Source: Methylococcaceae bacterium NSP1-2
GTDB lineage: Bacteria > Pseudomonadota > Gammaproteobacteria > Methylococcales > Methylomonadaceae
Assembly: GCA_002256685.1 (NCBI GenBank)
Contig: NQJH01000013.1
Coordinates: 1 to 13,409, forward strand
Direction: 5' to 3'
Length of the DNA stretch: 13,409 nt
A program made the translations under genes and the position numbers. Below, piece by piece: positions 1 through 7,416 of the stretch (position 1 is the stretch's first letter; each line of letters begins with the position of its first letter). A model generated the notes under the pieces. That model saw only the letters and a list, made by a program, of their open reading frames with translations. It searched no databases and was not told the origin of the DNA.

Positions 1-971
1 CTATGCTTAATGTCTTGAACTATCTTTAGGCGCAGTGAATCTTCTGGATTCTTTGAAAATTTTCTGGCAAAAAATTTTCCAGATTGTTTTAAACGATCAA
101 AATCATTCAGCTCTAGTTCGTTGCCGTGACGCGTTCGTGCATCAAAATAGTTGACTAGGTGATTAGTTGGCTCACAGTTATCTAGATGCAGATTTCCAAT
201 GACTGTCTGAAAGAAAAATTCGTCGGGGATAGTGACTTGCGCTTTAAAAGTGTTAACAAAATTTTGATTTATTCCCATCCACTCTTGTATCTGATTGCAC
301 ACACGCTTAGAGCAGCCAAAAAATTGACTGCCTACATAACATTCAATACCATCATGAAATGGGTGAGTAAACCCTATTCCCTTTGCCGCTAATTGAAGCA
401 ATGACATCGGCAATACACGCGCCAACAGCTTTACAAAAGGTTTATCGTCATTCACATACGCGGGGAGTGTTAAGCCATCCATCATTTTATAACCATCCAT
501 TCCGCGCATTTTATCTGAAAGATAATTGACTTTACGCAGAAGCCGATACCCATAAGTCCCTTTTGCAGCGAAAGCACGAAAACCATGAGTTAACATCAGT
601 TCTGGCTGTTCAGTAATAGCAATACTACTTATATTGGCATCAGGCAGGGTGACTTCTAAATATTTTTCAAATTCTCTAATGGGTTGAATTGGCAAGCATG
701 TGTCACTGAGAAGTTGAAAGTAATCCCAGTTTGGTATTTTTTGCGCATAGTCCATCAACCGAATGACGGCATCCACCAACGACCATCCACCCCACTCAGT
801 TATTGCATAATCCTCAATGACATGCACATTTTTACCTGTCACATGAAAATCAGGCTGTTTGCTGAAATCGTGATGAACAATGACAGTGTGTTCGGATCCG
901 ATCGCATCGATGAGTTGCTGAACAGCAACATCCGTATTGACAGAGGAAAGAATTCCAAAAATTATGCGCAT
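1..971 (-). CDS. Core-2/I-branching (GT14-type) glycosyltransferase, C-terminus cut by window edge
   Basis: Read from ATG at 971 leftwards, the frame stays open for 323 codons and leaves the window without a stop. GGAG lies 7 nt before the ATG. The N-terminus MRIIFGILSS is a Rossmann-like first strand. Further family-type blocks are HHDFS (33-37), EWGGWSLVDA (59-68), YFQLLSDTCLPI (84-95), a GSQFFG block (214-219), PDEFFFQT (249-256) and FFARKF near the end (300-305). This order matches bacterial Core-2/I-branching beta-1,6-N-acetylglucosaminyltransferase-like proteins, where the PDE..FQT glutamate region is thought to be catalytic. No signal peptide or membrane segment is seen, so it probably acts in the cytoplasm on a surface polysaccharide or glycolipid precursor. 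Acceptor and sugar cannot be told. Probably only a few C-terminal residues are missing. Plus-strand open frames here are antisense shadows. Confidence 0.85.
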   Translation of the reverse strand, partial: MRIIFGILSSVNTDVAVQQLIDAIGSEHTVIVHHDFSKQPDFHVTGKNVHVIEDYAITEWGGWSLVDAVIRLMDYAQKIPNWDYFQLLSDTCLPIQPIREFEKYLEVTLPDANISSIAITEQPELMLTHGFRAFAAKGTYGYRLLRKVNYLSDKMRGMDGYKMMDGLTLPAYVNDDKPFVKLLARVLPMSLLQLAAKGIGFTHPFHDGIECYVGSQFFGCSKRVCNQIQEWMGINQNFVNTFKAQVTIPDEFFFQTVIGNLHLDNCEPTNHLVNYFDARTRHGNELELNDFDRLKQSGKFFARKFSKNPEDSLRLKIVQDIKH

Positions 972-1276
972 ACCAACTCCAATATATTAAATGAACTATT
1001 AGACTGCATTTTTCTAACCACTTCGCACAGCATAATGTGTAAATACTTTTCTGGGTATCTGTTTAAAAGGCTTCATGTGGTCTACAGAGATGCATACCAT
1101 TACAGAAATGAAAAATATATTACATATCATATTGTTATATAAATTTTTTGCGAGTAATTCATTCAATTATGGCGTACCAGCTCAATTATAAACCATTAGG
1201 TTGTGATAATTAATTTTAAAGCTTTGAAATTTCGGGCGGCTTCGATACACTCATATTTCATGATTAACTTAACATA

Positions 1277-1290
1277 TTGATATTTATAAA
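1277..1290 (+). promoter_or_regulatory. possible FNR/Anr-like site upstream of peroxidase
   Basis: The sequence TTGAT-ATTT-ATAAA matches the FNR half-sites TTGAT-N4-ATCAA with one mismatch in the second half. Bacterial di-haem peroxidase genes are often controlled by FNR-family regulators under low oxygen. The site is about 160 bp before the start codon and the region is AT-rich, so a chance match is quite possible. Confidence 0.2.
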
Positions 1291-1438
1291 AAATGTATAT
1301 ATGGGATAGGAGATAAGGGAGGACAAAACTTTAATACAACTATTTTTAGCAGTTTTATTAAGTTAATTGTGAAAAGAATTAATCTCATAACTTATATCCT
1401 TTAGTGTAAAAAAGTCACCGCTATAACTAATAATATTT

Positions 1439-1442
1439 GGAG
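1439..1442 (+). promoter_or_regulatory. ribosome binding site deciding peroxidase start
   Basis: GGAG six bases before ATG 1449. It overlaps the only upstream alternative start (TTG 1437), which favours the ATG and puts the signal peptide at the very N-terminus. Confidence 0.75.
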
Positions 1443-1448
1443 AATGGT

Positions 1449-2453
1449 ATGTTTAAAATTCGTTTGCTGGTAACAGCACTGACCTTAGTGGGTTCTATTT
1501 CGATAGCGTCAGCGTGGGATGCGCTGCCAACCACCGCGCCTGCGCCTGCTGATAATCCAACAACTGAAGAAAAAGTTGAGCTGGGTAAAATGCTTTATCA
1601 CGATCCTCGCTTGTCTTCTACCGGCACGGTTTCTTGCGCGTCTTGCCATAACACCATGTTAGGCGGTGAAGATAACAGACCTAATTCAATGGGTGTTAAT
1701 GGTCAAACAGGTGGACGCAGTGCGCCGACGGTATGGAATTCAGCATTCAATGCGGTGCAGTTTTGGGATGGACGTGCGCCTAGCTTAGAAGCACAAGCAG
1801 CAGGCCCAGTCGCTAATCCTATTGAAATGGGCATGAAAGATTGGGATGCTGTGGTTGCCAGATTAAAAGCCGTTAAAGGTTACAATGAAGCGTTTACCCG
1901 CGTTTTTGGTGAAAATTCAGTGTCTAAAGATAATGCGACGAAAGCGATTGCCGCTTACGAAAGAACCTTGATTACCCCTAATAGCCCTTATGACCAATAT
2001 GTTTTGGGTGACAAAACTGCACTCACTGAACAACAAGTGCGTGGTATGACTAAAATGGCTGAATTAGGTTGTACCAGTTGCCATAGCGGTGCGGCATTTA
2101 ACGGTGCAGGCTCGTTCCAACGTTTTCCGGTGCATGACAATCCCTATTTTGCGGCTCAATATCATTTCAAAAAAGATAAAGGCGTGGCTGAAGTCAGCAA
2201 AAATGAAGCCGATGAACATTTATGGAAAGTACCCACACTGCGTAACATTGCTTTAACCGCGCCTTATTTTCATAATGGTTCAGTTAAAACCTTAGAAGAA
2301 GCTGTTAAAGTGATGGCTAAAATGCAGTTAGACAAAGATTTATCAAAAGAAGAAATTGCTGATATTGTGGCTTTCTTAGATGGCTTAACAGGACAGTTCC
2401 CAAAACAAACAATGCCTACTTTGCCACCTACTTCAGGTAGCACGACTAATTAA
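1449..2453 (+). CDS. periplasmic di-haem cytochrome c peroxidase
   Basis: Reduces hydrogen peroxide to water in the periplasm with electrons from a small c-type cytochrome or similar donor. The 334-residue product starts with a Sec signal peptide (MFKIRLLV..., probable cleavage after ASA at residue 22). It carries two haem-binding CXXCH motifs, CASCH (63-67) and CTSCH (208-212), the fixed arrangement of this family. FWDGR (105-109) and NPIEMG (123-128) are typical family blocks; the NPIEMG glutamate is a candidate active-site residue. YFHNGSV (273-279) and VMAKMQL (288-294) follow, and M289 is the likely axial ligand of the high-potential haem. ATG at 1449 is chosen because GGAG (1439-1442) sits 6 nt before it; an in-frame TTG at 1437 overlaps that GGAG. 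The Pro/Ser/Thr-rich tail (PTLPPTSGSTTN) is slightly unusual. The gene appears monocistronic, with its own terminator. Confidence 0.95.
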   Translation: MFKIRLLVTALTLVGSISIASAWDALPTTAPAPADNPTTEEKVELGKMLYHDPRLSSTGTVSCASCHNTMLGGEDNRPNSMGVNGQTGGRSAPTVWNSAFNAVQFWDGRAPSLEAQAAGPVANPIEMGMKDWDAVVARLKAVKGYNEAFTRVFGENSVSKDNATKAIAAYERTLITPNSPYDQYVLGDKTALTEQQVRGMTKMAELGCTSCHSGAAFNGAGSFQRFPVHDNPYFAAQYHFKKDKGVAEVSKNEADEHLWKVPTLRNIALTAPYFHNGSVKTLEEAVKVMAKMQLDKDLSKEEIADIVAFLDGLTGQFPKQTMPTLPPTSGSTTN

Positions 2454-2481
2454 TCCAAATCCGACAACACTCGAATAGCTT

Positions 2482-2518
2482 AGACCTGTCAGGTTTTAAA
2501 AACCTGACAGGTCTTTTT
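2482..2518 (+). terminator. long perfect hairpin terminator after peroxidase gene
   Basis: Arms 2482-2497 (AGACCTGTCAGGTTTT) and 2499-2514 are perfect reverse complements around one central A, followed by a T-run (2514-2518). This is a strong intrinsic terminator for the plus-strand peroxidase gene. It also lies 6 bp beyond the stop of the converging minus-strand gene, so it may stop both transcripts, although the minus side has no T-run. A 16-bp perfect arm is longer than termination needs, so it may be a copy of a dispersed palindromic repeat. Confidence 0.9.
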
Positions 2519-2520
2519 AT

Positions 2521-3783
2521 TTAATTCATTTTGTAAAGCGGTATTGCCGCTATCCGTGCATCAATTTTTTTCGACAGTTCTTGATAAGCCGCGCTATTGA
2601 TTGATCCGTAACGACTTTTAAAATCTGCTTCATTCATTTTTTCGGGTAAATCCCTAGGGTCAGGCATAAAGTCTGTGTAATCTTTTATTTGTGTCATAGC
2701 AAGTTGCAATTTACGCGCATTTTCAGGGCTAGACGTGGCTATTTCTCCAAAACGAGTACCTGCTTTGTCGGCAGCTAAATCAACAAAGCTAAAGCCGCTA
2801 CCGCCTTGCGCATCGCTTAATTCTTTTTCTTCACCGACAACTTTAGCGACTTGATCGTTAACCGAGGCAGTCAGTGCCGCAGAACCAATAAAATGCTGGG
2901 CTAAATCGCTGCGTTTGTATAAAAAAGCCGCATATTGTTTACCTTGTGCGGGCGGTGATGCGGGCAAAAACTGTTTATTCTGTTTTTTATTGACATAATC
3001 ATTAATCGATATAATGACCAATCTATTTTCTTCGATAGCATTGTCAAGATTGGAGCGTTGGTAAGCAATTTCAAACAGCGGTTTTAATAAATCTGCTAAT
3101 GACAACCGCCAGTTGGGATCATGATGAGCGATAATGTCGGCGATTTTTTGTTGGTAAATACTGAGTGCTGGGGTATTGTCGGTGTGTGTCAATACGTTTC
3201 GCGCCGTAATTAAGGTTTCTAAATTAGAAGAATAACTAATAGTTATTTTTTCAGGATCAATTTTAATACCTTGTATTGGGCGAGTTGCCAGCATGAAATA
3301 GTTATTTAACGCACTGTGTTCAATGAGGGTGTTGATTATAAACCCCGCTATTTTTGCGGGGATTAATAATTTGCCTGCTTTGAACTTGGTAATGGTAGGG
3401 AGTTGGCTACCTTCTTCATTACCTAGCCTAAAGGTCACGTTTAAATATTTACCTAACCTATTTTCGGGTAACGTGGTGGTCACTACAAATTTGAGTTTAT
3501 TTTCTTTCAGCGATATTTGTACCGCGCTTTTACTGTAACGATTTAATAAATAATTAGCGGCGAGGTTAAGGTCGGCATGACTTAACTCAATGGTAGAAAT
3601 TTCATCGGGTTTGGTTTTAGAGCCTTCACGAAGAATTTTTTTAGCTCTAACAATGTCATCGCGAGTCAGTGACCAATCTAATTCAATCTCTGGCGTGTCG
3701 CTGATACCAAAAACAACCAGCATGACACACAGCAGTATTAATGCACACAGCAACAACAAAAAAATGCGTAGTAAGGTTTTCAT
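2521..3783 (-). CDS. uncharacterised membrane-anchored protein encoded after ppx
   Basis: I do not recognise a characterised family. The 420-residue product has one hydrophobic N-terminal segment (about 4-27: signal anchor or uncleaved signal), so the rest is probably periplasmic. Residues 60-200 alternate in beta fashion (SLKENKLKFVVTTTL, TITKFKAGKLLIPAKIAG) after a helix ELSHADLNLAANYLLNRY, a layout that could suit a lipid- or ligand-binding fold. A second part (297-347) has a strong motif, HFIGSAALTAS ... KELSDAQGGSGFSFVDLAADKAGTRFGE in overlapping pieces, that looks conserved; it is followed by a charged helical tail. No metal site or catalytic triad is evident. It starts 9 bp after the ppx stop with no clear Shine-Dalgarno, which suggests translational coupling and a shared process. 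Function unknown. Confidence 0.8.
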   Translation of the reverse strand: MKTLLRIFLLLLCALILLCVMLVVFGISDTPEIELDWSLTRDDIVRAKKILREGSKTKPDEISTIELSHADLNLAANYLLNRYSKSAVQISLKENKLKFVVTTTLPENRLGKYLNVTFRLGNEEGSQLPTITKFKAGKLLIPAKIAGFIINTLIEHSALNNYFMLATRPIQGIKIDPEKITISYSSNLETLITARNVLTHTDNTPALSIYQQKIADIIAHHDPNWRLSLADLLKPLFEIAYQRSNLDNAIEENRLVIISINDYVNKKQNKQFLPASPPAQGKQYAAFLYKRSDLAQHFIGSAALTASVNDQVAKVVGEEKELSDAQGGSGFSFVDLAADKAGTRFGEIATSSPENARKLQLAMTQIKDYTDFMPDPRDLPEKMNEADFKSRYGSINSAAYQELSKKIDARIAAIPLYKMN

Positions 3784-3792
3784 GCAGTAAGC

Positions 3793-5295
3793 TTAGCAAA
3801 ATTCCAGTTTGTATCCAGCCGCTTTAAGATATTCTGCTTCTTGCGTTAAATCGGCATGAGTAAGCGGGAATTGACTGAGCCAGTTGCTGGGAAACTTGAG
3901 GTTGATTTTTGTTTTACTCATGGTGATTTTAAAGGGTGGCAGACACTGTTCATCACGGTTTCGGTGGAGCAAAATCGCTAACCGTAAAATAAGCGTTAAA
4001 TAGGTTGCTTGTTTATTCCAAGGTGCGGGTAAATCGATAAAAAGCGCGGGAATAAATTTGCGTCGATGGGAGCGAACAATGGTAGATAATAAAATTTGAT
4101 CTTGCCGAGAAAACCCCGCTAAGTCACCATTTTCAATCAGATAAGCACTGTGTTTATGGTATTGATTGTGGGCAATGTCGATGCCTATTTCGTGCAAATC
4201 GGCTGCCCACAACAAAAATTGTATAACATTTTCATCATGAGACCAGTCACATTTCTTGCTTAACTGCGCTAACATCGTGTTCAACGTCTGTTTAATCCGC
4301 GCTGCATGGTCTATATCGGTACGATAACGATGCGCTAACACTTGTACGGTACTCGCACGCATATCATGGTTATAAAGTCGCCCTAATAAGTCTTGTATTA
4401 GCCCCTCGCGTAACGCGCCATCAGCAACGGTCATTTGCTCAATACCTAAGCTTTTAAAGGTGGCGTAAACAATCGCGACACCGCCTGCAAAGACGGGTAA
4501 ACGCTCTACATCAAGTTCTGGCAGGCTAAGCAGCTCATTAATATGACTACATTGTTGAATTCGAGCAACTAGCAATTCCAAACCTGCTTTCGTGATGCCG
4601 TTATTGCTCCAATTTTTAGCTTGCAGCACTTTGGCAATGGAACGTAAGCTACCCGACGCGCCGATAGCTTGATGCCAATGGTTACGCTGAAATTTTTTCT
4701 GAAAGGGTTCTAGTTGTTGCTGGGCGAATAACACGGCTTCAGCAAACGCACTTTTCGATAATTGCCCGTCTTTAAAAAAACGATTACTCACGGTTACACA
4801 GCCCATATTTAAGCTTTCCTTATCTTTAGGCGTATCATCTGTGCCAATAATGTATTCAGTGCTACCGCCGCCTATATCCATCACTAAGCGTAATTGCGCC
4901 TGACTACCCAAACTGTAAGCGACGCCTAGATAAATTAAACGAGCTTCTTCTATACCGGAAATAATATGAATGGGATGGTTTAAAATTTGCTCTGCTTTAA
5001 TAAGAAATTGTTGTGCATTTTTAGCAGTCCGCAGAGTATTAGTGCCGACAATTCGCACACTACCCAATGGGAAGTGATGTATACGTTGTGCAAATTTTTC
5101 CAGACAAGCCAAGGCTCTATTTTGGGTATTATTATCGAGCATATTGTCTTGATCTAAGCCAGAAGCCAGTCTAACGGTTTCTTTCAGGCGGTCAATCGTC
5201 TGTAATTTACCGTCTTTTAGACTACAAACAATCATGTGAAAACTATTAGAACCTAAGTCAACAGCGGCAACAATTTCGGGTGTTTTATTCGGCAC
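3793..5295 (-). CDS. ppx: exopolyphosphatase / pppGpp phosphohydrolase (Ppx/GppA family)
   Basis: Releases terminal phosphate from polyphosphate chains or converts pppGpp to ppGpp in the cytoplasm; the two activities cannot be separated from sequence alone. The 500-residue length is close to E. coli Ppx. The actin-like ATPase fold is marked by VDLGSNSFH (12-20), SGIEEARLIYLGV (113-125, catalytic glutamate at 116/117), DIGGGSTE (140-147), GASGSLRS (212-219) and ADGALREG (291-298). A C-terminal HD-like helical domain shows AADLHEIG (364-371) and YHKHSAYLIEN (379-389), the full-length Ppx architecture. The start is GTG at 5295: an in-frame TAA lies 15 nt upstream, so no earlier start is possible, and GGA sits 6 nt before the GTG. 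It is divergent from yadG and followed closely by the uncharacterised membrane-anchored gene. Confidence 0.92.
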   Translation of the reverse strand: MPNKTPEIVAAVDLGSNSFHMIVCSLKDGKLQTIDRLKETVRLASGLDQDNMLDNNTQNRALACLEKFAQRIHHFPLGSVRIVGTNTLRTAKNAQQFLIKAEQILNHPIHIISGIEEARLIYLGVAYSLGSQAQLRLVMDIGGGSTEYIIGTDDTPKDKESLNMGCVTVSNRFFKDGQLSKSAFAEAVLFAQQQLEPFQKKFQRNHWHQAIGASGSLRSIAKVLQAKNWSNNGITKAGLELLVARIQQCSHINELLSLPELDVERLPVFAGGVAIVYATFKSLGIEQMTVADGALREGLIQDLLGRLYNHDMRASTVQVLAHRYRTDIDHAARIKQTLNTMLAQLSKKCDWSHDENVIQFLLWAADLHEIGIDIAHNQYHKHSAYLIENGDLAGFSRQDQILLSTIVRSHRRKFIPALFIDLPAPWNKQATYLTLILRLAILLHRNRDEQCLPPFKITMSKTKINLKFPSNWLSQFPLTHADLTQEAEYLKAAGYKLEFC

Positions 5296-5369
5296 AAGGA
5301 ATCCGTTTTATTTATGGAAGCGAGTTAAATCTGATAAAATTACTAATATTTAGTCATTCAACGCTAAGG

Positions 5370-5397
5370 ATGACAGGTAATTTAACTTATTTATAGG
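5370..5397 (+). promoter_or_regulatory. possible sigma-70 promoter for yadGH
   Basis: ATGACA (5370-5375) and TATAGG (5392-5397) are separated by 16 bp in the 123-bp region between the divergent ppx and yadG genes. Match is 5/6 at -35 and 4/6 at -10. The predicted start would leave a leader of about 15 nt. This is a weak call. Confidence 0.3.
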
Positions 5398-5418
5398 CTA
5401 TCGTTAAGTGAAAATTTC

Positions 5419-6330
5419 ATGAAAGCATTATCCCTTTGTAATCTTCGCAAAACCTATAGTAATGGTTTTGAGGCATTAAAAGGTATTGATTTGCAGGTAG
5501 AGGTAGGTGATTTTTTTGCGTTGCTAGGACCTAATGGGGCGGGAAAATCCACCGCAATTGGTATTATCAGCTCTTTAGTGACTGCCTCTAGCGGTTCGGT
5601 CAGTGTCTTTGGGCATGATTTAAAAACCGAACGCGACCTCGCCAAAAGTTGCATTGGTCTTGTACCGCAGGAAGTTAATTTTAATCAGTTTGATACCGTA
5701 AAAAGCATCGTTCTTAATCAAGCGGGTTATTACGGGCTGCCGCGTAAACTCGCGCTACAACGCGTCGAATATTGTCTTAAACAAATGGATTTATGGGACA
5801 AACGCGACACCATTTCCAGACGCTTATCAGGCGGCATGAAACGCCGCGTAATGATTGCACGCGCAATGGTACACGCACCTAAGTTGTTAATTCTCGATGA
5901 ACCCACCGCTGGGGTGGATATAGAAATTCGTCGCTCGATGTGGCAATTAATGCAGGAAGTGAACGCCCAAGGCACAACTATTATTTTAACCACCCATTAT
6001 TTAGAAGAAGCAGAAAGCCTGTGTCGCAATATTGCGATTATTGATGAAGGGCGAATTGTCGAACATTCTGACATGGCAAGTTTATTAGCGCGACTGCATA
6101 TTGAACATTTTATTCTGGATTTAGCGCAGCCGTTGACGACCGCGCCGGCTATTGACGGTTGCCAAATTGAATTGGTCTCTGACAAAGTGTTAAATGTCGC
6201 CATTCCTAAAGAAATAGGGCTTAATCATTTGTTTAGCCAATTAACCGACCATAACATTCAAGTGATGAGTCTGAAAAATAAAACTAACCGTTTAGAACAG
6301 TTATTTATGGATTTGGTGACATCCAAATGA
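5419..6330 (+). CDS. yadG: ABC transporter ATP-binding protein, YadG type
   Basis: Cytoplasmic ATPase that powers the YadH membrane partner; the substrate is unknown in the family. The 303 residues contain Walker A GPNGAGKST (37-45), Q-loop LVPQE (81-85), signature LSGGM (136-140), Walker B LLILDEP (156-162) and the switch histidine TTHYLEEAE (191-199). The sequence follows E. coli YadG closely along its length, including QAGYYG (101-106) and TAGVDIEIRRSMW (163-175). The C-terminal extension ending NKTNRLEQLFMDLV is also of that type. Start ATG 5419 has only a weak upstream AAGTG. Its stop overlaps the yadH start (ATGA), so the two are co-translated. NodI/DrrA-type drug or lipo-oligosaccharide export ATPases are the nearest alternatives, but YadG fits better. 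Confidence 0.92.
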   Translation: MKALSLCNLRKTYSNGFEALKGIDLQVEVGDFFALLGPNGAGKSTAIGIISSLVTASSGSVSVFGHDLKTERDLAKSCIGLVPQEVNFNQFDTVKSIVLNQAGYYGLPRKLALQRVEYCLKQMDLWDKRDTISRRLSGGMKRRVMIARAMVHAPKLLILDEPTAGVDIEIRRSMWQLMQEVNAQGTTIILTTHYLEEAESLCRNIAIIDEGRIVEHSDMASLLARLHIEHFILDLAQPLTTAPAIDGCQIELVSDKVLNVAIPKEIGLNHLFSQLTDHNIQVMSLKNKTNRLEQLFMDLVTSK

Positions 6331-7091
6331 ATGTCTCTATCGCCTTTAAAACCATTGTTACTAAAGAAATTTATCGCTTTATTCGTATCTGGCCGCAAAC
6401 GTTATTGCCGCCTGCGATAACGACAACCCTGTATTTTTTGATTTTCGGTAAACTCATCGGCGACCGTATCGGCACGATTAACGGTGCTAGTTATATGGAT
6501 TATATCGTCCCCGGTATTATTTTAATGTCGGTGATAAGTCATTCCTATGCCAATGTAGTGTCGTCTTTTTATTCGACTAAGTTCCAACGCAATATTGAAG
6601 AATTACTGGTTGCCCCCGTACCCAACTGGGTGATTTTGAGCGGTTATATCAGTGGCGGGATTATTCGAGGTTTATTGGTTGGCATGGTGGTGGCATTAAT
6701 CTCGCTATTATTTGCTGATTTTGCGGTACATAACTTAGCCATTGCTTTAACCACTGCGGTGTTAACTGCCACGTTATTTTCTTTAGCAGGATTTATTAAT
6801 GCCATACTGGCAGAAAGTTTTGATGATATTTCCATTATTCCTAACTTTGTACTGACACCATTAAGTTATTTGGGCGGCGTATTTTATTCGGTTGATATGT
6901 TGCCTCCCATTTGGCAAACGATTTCGATGGGTAATCCCATTTTGTATATGGTCAACGCGTTTAGATATGGTTTAATTGGTGTCAGTGATATTGATATTCA
7001 ACTGACCTTTATGATAACGGCGGGCTTTATCGTCACACTAACGTTGTTTAGCTTGTACTTATTGCACAAAGGTATCGGTATTAAAAACTAA
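6327..7091 (+). CDS. yadH: ABC-2 type permease, YadH type
   Basis: Inner-membrane permease of the YadGH exporter, a member of the ABC-2 group that usually moves lipids, polysaccharides or drugs out of the cytoplasm; the natural substrate is not known. The 254 residues include about six hydrophobic segments and the ABC-2 blocks FQRNIEELLVAPVP (86-99), SFDDISIIPNFVLTPLSYLGG in two overlapping parts (164-184) and PILYMVNAFRYG (204-215). Length and these blocks match E. coli YadH (256 residues). The ATG overlaps the yadG stop by 4 nt, and a second in-frame possibility is not needed. It converges with soxZ, leaving 12 bp between stops and no strong terminator hairpin. Confidence 0.92.
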   Translation: MNVSIAFKTIVTKEIYRFIRIWPQTLLPPAITTTLYFLIFGKLIGDRIGTINGASYMDYIVPGIILMSVISHSYANVVSSFYSTKFQRNIEELLVAPVPNWVILSGYISGGIIRGLLVGMVVALISLLFADFAVHNLAIALTTAVLTATLFSLAGFINAILAESFDDISIIPNFVLTPLSYLGGVFYSVDMLPPIWQTISMGNPILYMVNAFRYGLIGVSDIDIQLTFMITAGFIVTLTLFSLYLLHKGIGIKN

Positions 7092-7103
7092 TCAATGTCG
7101 ATA

Positions 7104-7415
7104 TTATCTGATAATGTGTTCTTCTGAATCGGTATTGCCCAAATTATCTAGCCAATTAACAGTCACTTTATCGCCGACCTGACCACCTTTTAGCATAAAG
7201 GCAAAATAAGGATTTTTCGGGGTACTGTCACCCATTTCACAACTAACCACTACTTTTTGATTGTAAGTAACGGTTAACACTTGAATAAAATGCGCGGGTA
7301 TAAGTTGATTAGTAATTTTATCCGGATTATTACCTTGTTCCATCGGATGGGCAATAAGCATTCTAATTTGAGTTTTATCCTTTAGGCGTTTGCTACGAAT
7401 TTTTATGCTCGACAT
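7104..7415 (-). CDS. soxZ: sulfur carrier complex subunit SoxZ
   Basis: SoxZ pairs with SoxY to form the periplasmic SoxYZ carrier on which thiosulfate-derived sulfur rides during Sox oxidation. The 103-residue product shows IRMLIAHPMEQG (17-28), PAHFIQVLTV (40-49), KNPYFAFMLKGG and GDKVTVNWLDNLG, a typical SoxZ series, and like other SoxZ proteins has no signal peptide of its own (it is co-exported with SoxY). ATG 7415 is preferred: it follows the soxY stop after one base and gives the usual SoxZ N-terminus MSSIKIR. An upstream TTG at 7436 would lie inside the soxY end. C59 (VVVSCEMG) is unexpected, because SoxZ usually lacks cysteine. Confidence 0.93.
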   Translation of the reverse strand: MSSIKIRSKRLKDKTQIRMLIAHPMEQGNNPDKITNQLIPAHFIQVLTVTYNQKVVVSCEMGDSTPKNPYFAFMLKGGQVGDKVTVNWLDNLGNTDSEEHIIR

Positions 7416-7416
7416 A

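Larger units (their letters stand above)
972..1448. other. AT-rich intergenic region between divergent genes
   Basis: No convincing gene lies in these 477 bp between the glycosyltransferase start and the peroxidase start. A plus-strand frame running in from 684 is antisense to the glycosyltransferase and lacks a ribosome binding site. The region should hold divergent promoters. TATAAC at 1422-1427 is a possible -10 for the peroxidase without a good -35. An FNR-like site is listed separately. No tRNA, transposase fragment or strong hairpin is visible. Confidence 0.6.

Noticed and set aside
684..1142. Plus-strand open frame of about 150 codons near the left end
   Set aside because: It is antisense to the glycosyltransferase for most of its length, has no ribosome binding site and its product resembles no known protein type.
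7092..7103. Bidirectional terminator between yadH and soxZ
   Set aside because: Only 12 bp separate the stops; the nearby ATTATC-T-GATAAT dyad is short, AT-only in most pairs and lacks a T-run.
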